Shown here piece by piece: positions 22,910-26,874 of a stretch of 26,874 nucleotides of DNA (positions are counted from its first letter, which is position 1; each line of letters opens with the position of its first letter). A program made the translations under genes and the position numbers. The stretch is from Candidatus [Bacteroides] periocalifornicus. GTDB taxonomy: Bacteria; Bacteroidota; Bacteroidia; Bacteroidales; CAJPTX01. The notes under the pieces were generated by a model, which had not been told where the DNA came from, searched no databases, and worked only from the letters and a program-made list of their open reading frames with translations. The DNA lies in contig LIIK01000038.1 in assembly GCA_001421095.1 (NCBI GenBank), positions 1 to 26,874 on the forward strand. The letters are read 5' to 3'.

Positions 22910-23092
22910 TTTTCGCAGCCTTTATATCTAACGTTTTTGGGCCCCATTTAGTTTTTTGGGGAGGGGAAAATTCAACACTACGCCATGGCGCCGTGCCTAG
23001 CTTGAACCCTTATTGCCCGCTAGCATCTTGGTGGGCAGATACTTCCCACACCCTGCCGTAGAAAACCTACAGGATTCTCTGGCGTAGCGTCC

Positions 23093-23122
23093 CGCATTCG
23101 TTAGGGTGCAATGGGGAATGCG
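23093..23122 (-). terminator. Possible ABC-F gene terminator
   Basis: CGCATTC (23093-23099) and GAATGCG (23116-23122) are perfect 7-bp arms lying 12 bases after the ABC-F stop on the minus strand. No T-run follows, so it is a weak candidate. Confidence 0.3.
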
Positions 23123-23133
23123 CCAACCCCTGG

Positions 23134-25077
23134 CTATACGTCACGCTCCAGCACCTCCAGCTCGTAGCTCTGCTCCTCCCACTGCTTCATGAGGCGCGCC
23201 ACCTGGGCCTTTAGCCCGTTGTACTCCTGCAGTAGGGCCTCGATATTTTCCATATTTCCCGGGTTTGCAAGCTGGGCTTCCATCTCCTTCTGCTTGGCCT
23301 CCCCGTTGGCTATATCGCGCTCCAGCTGCGCTATGGTTCTGCGGTGTCGCTGGATTTCATTGTCGCGCTGCTTCCGCTGTTTCCACTCCTCACGGGTGGC
23401 CGATTTTGGCTTGGTGCTGTCGGTGGCTACATCGGCTACATCCTTGGCATTCAGCTGTTCCAGGTCGGCTAGCTTACGGGTGTTCAGGAAATCCTCTATC
23501 CCCCCGAGGTGTTCGCGTACCCGCCCGTGCCCGAATTCGTACACTTTGCCCACCAGCCCGGTGAGGAAATCGCGGTCATGCGATACCAGGATCAGCGTGC
23601 CGTCGTACCGTTGCAGGGCCTGTTTCAGAATGTCTTTGGCCTGGATATCCAGGTGGTTTGTCGGTTCGTCGAGTATCAGCAGGTTGTAGGGGTGCAGCAT
23701 CAGCTTCACCATGGCCAGCCGGTTACGCTCGCCGCCCGATAGCACGCGGACGGGCTTGTCCACATCCTCGCCGCGGAATAGGAAAGCCCCCAGCAGGTCG
23801 CGGATCTTGGTGCGGATGCTGCCTACGGCCACGCGGTCCACCGTCTCGAATACGGTGAGGTTGGGGTCGAGTACGCTTTCCTGGTCCTGCGCGAAGTAGC
23901 CGATCTCCACGTTGTGCCCGATTTTCACGGTCCCCTTTGTGGGCTGCAGCTCCCCGAGTATTACCCGGGCCATGGTGGTTTTGCCCTCGCCGTTTCGCCC
24001 TACGAAGGCTACCTTTTCGCCGCGCTCCACGCTGAAACGCGCGTCGGTGAATACGGTTTTGCTACCGAATCCCATCGCCACATCCTCTACGCGCAGCACG
24101 GTGTCGCCAGCCCGTGGGGCCGGGGGAAAGCGGATGGAGAGCTTGCTATTATCGGTTTTCTCCACCTCCACCAGCTCCATTTTTTCGAGCATGCGGATAC
24201 GGCTCTGCACCTGGTTGCTCTTGGCGGGCTTGTAGCGGAATCGGTTGATGAAATCCTCCGTTTTTTCTATCTCGCGCTGCTGGTTTCGGTACGCCGCCTC
24301 CTGCTGGGCGTGCAGCTCCTTGCGGAGCGCCATGTACTGGGTGTAAGGGACGTTGAAACTCCGGGCCTTGCCCAGCGATAGCTCCACCGTGCGGGTGGTT
24401 ACGGTGTCGAGGAAACGCCGGTCATGGGACACGAGCATCAGCGCGCCGGCGTAGCCCTTCAGGTAGTCCTCTAGCCATTGTATCGATTCGATATCCAGGT
24501 GGTTAGTGGGTTCGTCTAGCAGCAGCAGGTCGGGCGCTCTCAAGAGGATCTTTGCGAGCTCTATTCGCATGCGCCACCCCCCGCTCAGCTGGATGGTAGG
24601 CTGGTCAAACTGCTCGCGCTCAAAGCCCAGCCCCAGCAGAGTCCGTTCGGCTAGGGCCTCCTCTCGCCCCCCGCCCATTAGGTGGTAGTGGTCTGTGAGG
24701 TCGGCCAGCCGCATGGCCAGCCGGTCGTGGTCTTGCGGGCTGCTGCCCTCGGCAGATGCGAGGAGGGCGTTGATCCGCGCGAGCTCCCGCTCTATCGTGT
24801 TTAGCTCCTCGAAGGCCTCAAGGGTTTCCCCCATCACGCTCCTGTCATCACGCCGGGCTATATGCTGCGCGAGGAAGCCGATTCGCAGGCCGTGGGGGCG
24901 GTTTACCCGTCCTTCGCTCGGCGCCATATCGCCAGCTATCACGTGGAAGAGTGTGCTCTTGCCCGCGCCATTCCGCCCTACAAGCCCTATCCTATCCTGC
25001 TGATTCACCATCAGCTGCACATCGCGGAATAGGTCAGTCCCTCCGAAGCTTACCGTTACATTCTCTAGCGATACCAT
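23134..25077 (-). CDS. ABC-F family ATPase (Uup/YdiF-like)
   Basis: A 647-residue soluble protein with two ABC ATPase domains and no membrane segments, so it is not a transporter. Domain 1 has Walker A GRNGAGKST (34-42), signature LSGGW (164-168) and LLLLDEPTNHLD (184-195). Domain 2 has Walker A GRNGEGKTT (360-368), signature LSGGE (446-450) and LLILDEPTNHLD (466-477). The interdomain linker (about 250-310) with RYKPAKSNQVQSRIRMLEK is the region that in ABC-F proteins reaches the P-site tRNA. A C-terminal coiled coil (about 575-645) is typical of the Uup/YdiF type. ABC-F proteins rescue or tune ribosomes at difficult sequences. This looks like the housekeeping type rather than an antibiotic-resistance protein, because it has the C-terminal coiled coil and lies among core genes. 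Confidence 0.9.
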   Translation of the reverse strand: MVSLENVTVSFGGTDLFRDVQLMVNQQDRIGLVGRNGAGKSTLFHVIAGDMAPSEGRVNRPHGLRIGFLAQHIARRDDRSVMGETLEAFEELNTIERELARINALLASAEGSSPQDHDRLAMRLADLTDHYHLMGGGREEALAERTLLGLGFEREQFDQPTIQLSGGWRMRIELAKILLRAPDLLLLDEPTNHLDIESIQWLEDYLKGYAGALMLVSHDRRFLDTVTTRTVELSLGKARSFNVPYTQYMALRKELHAQQEAAYRNQQREIEKTEDFINRFRYKPAKSNQVQSRIRMLEKMELVEVEKTDNSKLSIRFPPAPRAGDTVLRVEDVAMGFGSKTVFTDARFSVERGEKVAFVGRNGEGKTTMARVILGELQPTKGTVKIGHNVEIGYFAQDQESVLDPNLTVFETVDRVAVGSIRTKIRDLLGAFLFRGEDVDKPVRVLSGGERNRLAMVKLMLHPYNLLILDEPTNHLDIQAKDILKQALQRYDGTLILVSHDRDFLTGLVGKVYEFGHGRVREHLGGIEDFLNTRKLADLEQLNAKDVADVATDSTKPKSATREEWKQRKQRDNEIQRHRRTIAQLERDIANGEAKQKEMEAQLANPGNMENIEALLQEYNGLKAQVARLMKQWEEQSYELEVLERDV

Positions 25078-25104
25078 TACGCCTGCTCCTAGCCTTTACC
25101 CCCG

Positions 25105-25112
25105 CGAAGGTA
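25105..25112 (-). promoter_or_regulatory. ABC-F gene promoter, -7 element
   Basis: Minus-strand TACCTTCG matches TAnnTTTG at seven of eight positions, with TTTCG about 21 bases further upstream. The start would be about 20 bases before the ATG at 25077. It is divergent from the lipoprotein promoter at 25165-25172. Confidence 0.55.
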
Positions 25113-25164
25113 CGCCAAATCGGCGAATTATAGCGAAAGTGCGCGTTGCATCCCAGAGTTTTAT

Positions 25165-25172
25165 TATCTTTG
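25165..25172 (+). promoter_or_regulatory. Promoter of first tandem lipoprotein gene
   Basis: TATCTTTG is a perfect TAnnTTTG match. It predicts transcription from about 25179, which leaves almost no leader for an ATG at 25183 and a 43-base leader for the ATG at 25222, supporting the latter as the start. Confidence 0.6.
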
Positions 25173-25221
25173 CGATATCAGGATGCGTGAATCGGCAGCC
25201 TATTTTCAGCGAGTAATACAA

Positions 25222-26007
25222 ATGATTATGAGAATATTCAGGAGCGTATTTTTCATTCTGCTAAGCCTCCTCACCCTGGGCGTGGCGAGCCTTTCGACCT
25301 CTTGCAAGAAGGATGAGCCCAGCCAAAAGGAGAATGCAACGCATGTGGTATGGGTGGGCGAGTGGAAGCCCGTGGGGATCTATGTGTATGGGAGGGAGAA
25401 CATGAAACCATTCCTCCTCACCCTGCGGAATCAGAAGGAAGGGCAGGATACCCTTAAGAGCAGGGTTTTCCCCTTCATCAAGGGCCTCGTGGTTAGCAAG
25501 GGAAGCCAGGAGAAGGTATTCGGCACTCTGACAGACAGGATGATAGCGAAGGACAATGAGAGCGCGGTGAACTTCTGCGACCTTTTCGCGAATGCGGTGT
25601 GGAATCTGAAGGGGGATGGGACCTATGAAATCACGGGGCTTGCGGGCGTTTCGGATCCCGTGGCTGGCTCTTGGAGCGAGACCGATAAGCGGGTGCTATT
25701 GAGCGGGCCCACGCCAGTTCTAGAGGGGAAATACCAGGAGGCGATTTGCGGGGCGCTATCATCCATCATGCTCGATAGGCAGGTGGAGCTGACGTGGGCT
25801 GAGGAGCTGCAGATGCACAAGGATCGGGGCATTCCCAAGGTGCTTCTCCTGCAGACCAGCTGGAGCGTTTTCATGCCCATGCTGGCGGCCTACTATGAGA
25901 AGCAGGGCGAGAAGAACCATGCGGCAACCCTCCGGAAGGTGGCAGAAAAGTATGGGTATATTGAGCTCTCGGTGCTTTTCTACAAGCGGCTCGATGGGCA
26001 CTTCTAG
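25222..26007 (+). CDS. Predicted surface lipoprotein, unknown function (tandem copy 1)
   Basis: A 261-residue lipoprotein. The signal peptide ends in LSTSC (Cys28) and the mature end reads CKKDEPSQKE. A Lys followed by two acidic residues just after the Cys resembles the lipoprotein export signal described in Capnocytophaga, so it may be shown on the cell surface. The body starts with a Trp-containing strand (WVGEWKPVGIYVYG) like the opening of lipocalin-like Bacteroidota lipoproteins, but the middle is largely helical. It shares GSWSETD, a following TPxL and a C-terminal KYG with the next gene, so the two are diverged paralogues. ATG 25222 (or 25228) is preferred over 25183, which is too close to the predicted transcript start. 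Confidence 0.72.
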   Translation: MIMRIFRSVFFILLSLLTLGVASLSTSCKKDEPSQKENATHVVWVGEWKPVGIYVYGRENMKPFLLTLRNQKEGQDTLKSRVFPFIKGLVVSKGSQEKVFGTLTDRMIAKDNESAVNFCDLFANAVWNLKGDGTYEITGLAGVSDPVAGSWSETDKRVLLSGPTPVLEGKYQEAICGALSSIMLDRQVELTWAEELQMHKDRGIPKVLLLQTSWSVFMPMLAAYYEKQGEKNHAATLRKVAEKYGYIELSVLFYKRLDGHF

Positions 26008-26050
26008 CCCGGGGGGGCACTCGTTGATTTTTCTAGGTAAGGGGCAATTA

Positions 26051-26058
26051 AACGTTTG
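26051..26058 (+). promoter_or_regulatory. Possible promoter of second tandem lipoprotein gene
   Basis: AACGTTTG matches TAnnTTTG at seven of eight positions, 10 bases before the ATG at 26069. It is weak. Co-transcription with the first copy across the 61-base gap is as likely. Confidence 0.25.
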
Positions 26059-26068
26059 ATTATCAACC

Positions 26069-26788
26069 ATGAGATTATCCCATTCATTCATTTCAGTCTT
26101 GCTATGCGTGGCTGTAGCGGGCGGCATTTCTCTTACATCGTGCAATAAAGATGAGAGGCCCCCTGAAACCTTCACTGCGCACGGGCGCTGGCTGATTACC
26201 CGCCTGGAGTACAAGGTGGAGGGTGAGGGCTTTTCTATAGATCTGAGGAGGAAAGAAAAGGGCATGGCCTCGCTAAAGCCCACCCTCGAGTGGCTAAAGA
26301 CGAGCCTCTCGCTTACCCCGGCCAAGCAGCAGGAGCTGGCGAGCAGCATGGAGAAGATTTTGGATATTACGGCAGAGAGTTTCGCACACGGACTCGTGTA
26401 CCACCTGATGGCCGATGGGGAGGTGGTGGTGCCCAGGGTGTTTGGGAAGATCAACCGGCTGGGCGGCACATGGAGCGAAACCGATGCCGAGGTGCGGGTG
26501 AAAACGAATACTCCCGAATTGGCACCAGAAATTTCACAAGGGCTCGCGAAGAGCCTCCTCTCCCTGCTACTGGGGTGCGATATGGTGCTTGTGAAGTCTG
26601 ATGGGCGGCTCTTCTACACCATCACCTTCGAGCAGATACTCGCCCCCCTCATCGCAGAGTACGGGAAGCCTGCAGCAGGCGAAACCGCCGCGCAGAAGGC
26701 CGAGCGCGAGCAGATGCTGAAGCGCCTGAAGGATTTCGGGCAGAAATACGGGGCAACCCCGGCAGTAATAACCCTCGAGAGGGCGTAG
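26069..26788 (+). CDS. Predicted surface lipoprotein, unknown function (tandem copy 2)
   Basis: A 239-residue lipoprotein with lipobox LTSC (Cys25) and mature start CNKDERPPE, again Lys followed by two acidic residues as in export signals of surface lipoproteins. The first strand (HGRWLITRLEYKVEG) and the centre (GGTWSETDAEVRVKTNTPEL) align with copy 1, and both end in a charged helix followed by KYG and a short strand. Overall identity is low, so duplication is old or the copies diverge fast. Family not recognised; lipocalin-like or DUF4923-type lipoproteins of Bacteroidales are the nearest guess. It follows copy 1 by 61 bases. A weak hairpin (26800-26818) lies after the stop. Confidence 0.72.
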   Translation: MRLSHSFISVLLCVAVAGGISLTSCNKDERPPETFTAHGRWLITRLEYKVEGEGFSIDLRRKEKGMASLKPTLEWLKTSLSLTPAKQQELASSMEKILDITAESFAHGLVYHLMADGEVVVPRVFGKINRLGGTWSETDAEVRVKTNTPELAPEISQGLAKSLLSLLLGCDMVLVKSDGRLFYTITFEQILAPLIAEYGKPAAGETAAQKAEREQMLKRLKDFGQKYGATPAVITLERA

Positions 26789-26799
26789 CCTGCGCGCAG

Positions 26800-26820
26800 A
26801 ACCCCTGTAGGCCGGGTTTT
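26800..26820 (+). terminator. Weak terminator after the lipoprotein pair
   Basis: AACCC (26800-26804) and GGGTT (26814-26818) form a 5-bp stem ending in TTTT, 12 bases after the stop. Confidence 0.35.
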
Positions 26821-26874
26821 GCATTCGCTCCCCCCACCTACCTGCTCTACACCATCGCCGTACCAACCAAAGAC

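Noticed and set aside
23134..25077. ABC-F gene as an antibiotic-resistance determinant
   Set aside because: The C-terminal coiled coil, ordinary linker and core-gene neighbours fit the housekeeping Uup/YdiF type; no sign of transfer.
25759..26469. 236-codon minus-strand frame across the two lipoprotein genes
   Set aside because: Antisense to two genes with good signal peptides and lipoboxes; its translation has no recognisable pattern.

Overview
The window comes from a Bacteroidota chromosome, most likely a GC-rich member of the Bacteroidales (Porphyromonas-like). Three things point there: gene content (GldJ, two PorP/SprF proteins, a secreted protein with a type-B type IX secretion C-terminal domain, a LolA-like carrier after ftsK), promoters built on the Bacteroidota -7 element TAnnTTTG (mostly seen as TACCTTTG or TACCTTCG), and near absence of Shine-Dalgarno sequences. 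No rRNA, tRNA, CRISPR array, insertion sequence or prophage gene was found. Genus cannot be fixed from the sequence alone.

Layout. 1-538: gene-free, with a possible leftward promoter at the edge, a small terminator-like hairpin and a strong long hairpin. 539-6447 (+): yebC, an LEA-type lipoprotein, ftsK, a LolA-like carrier, a membrane-anchored unknown, then a terminator. 6583-9983 (+): a two-TM small protein, a PorP/SprF protein with an arginine-rich tail, and gldJ. 10093-12491 (+): murF and a BadF-type sugar kinase whose upstream region carries a G12 tract. 12492-12761: a possible small ORF, an intergenic repeat copy and the glyS terminator. 12762-15447 (-): pdxB then glyS. 15589-18902 (+): a SprB-like adhesin with a type-B CTD and its SprF partner. 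19035-25077 (-): trxB, a histidine kinase, msrB, rlmB and an ABC-F ATPase. 25222-26788 (+): two tandem diverged paralogous lipoproteins with surface-export-like N termini.

How it fits together. Most genes are envelope housekeeping: chromosome segregation at division (FtsK), lipoprotein trafficking (LolA), peptidoglycan synthesis and amino-sugar handling (MurF, BadF kinase). Placed among them are parts of the type IX secretion/gliding apparatus. GldJ is an outer-membrane lipoprotein known to stabilise GldK. One PorP/SprF sits just upstream of gldJ. The second follows a type-B CTD adhesin, the arrangement in which SprF is dedicated to exporting SprB-like cargo. The histidine kinase at 20238-21416 might be the T9SS sensor PorY, but that is a hypothesis. 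The most interesting points are the compact adhesin/SprF pair, the Arg-rich PorP variant beside gldJ, the G-tract before the kinase gene, and the tandem lipoproteins. None amounts to a clearly new multi-gene system.
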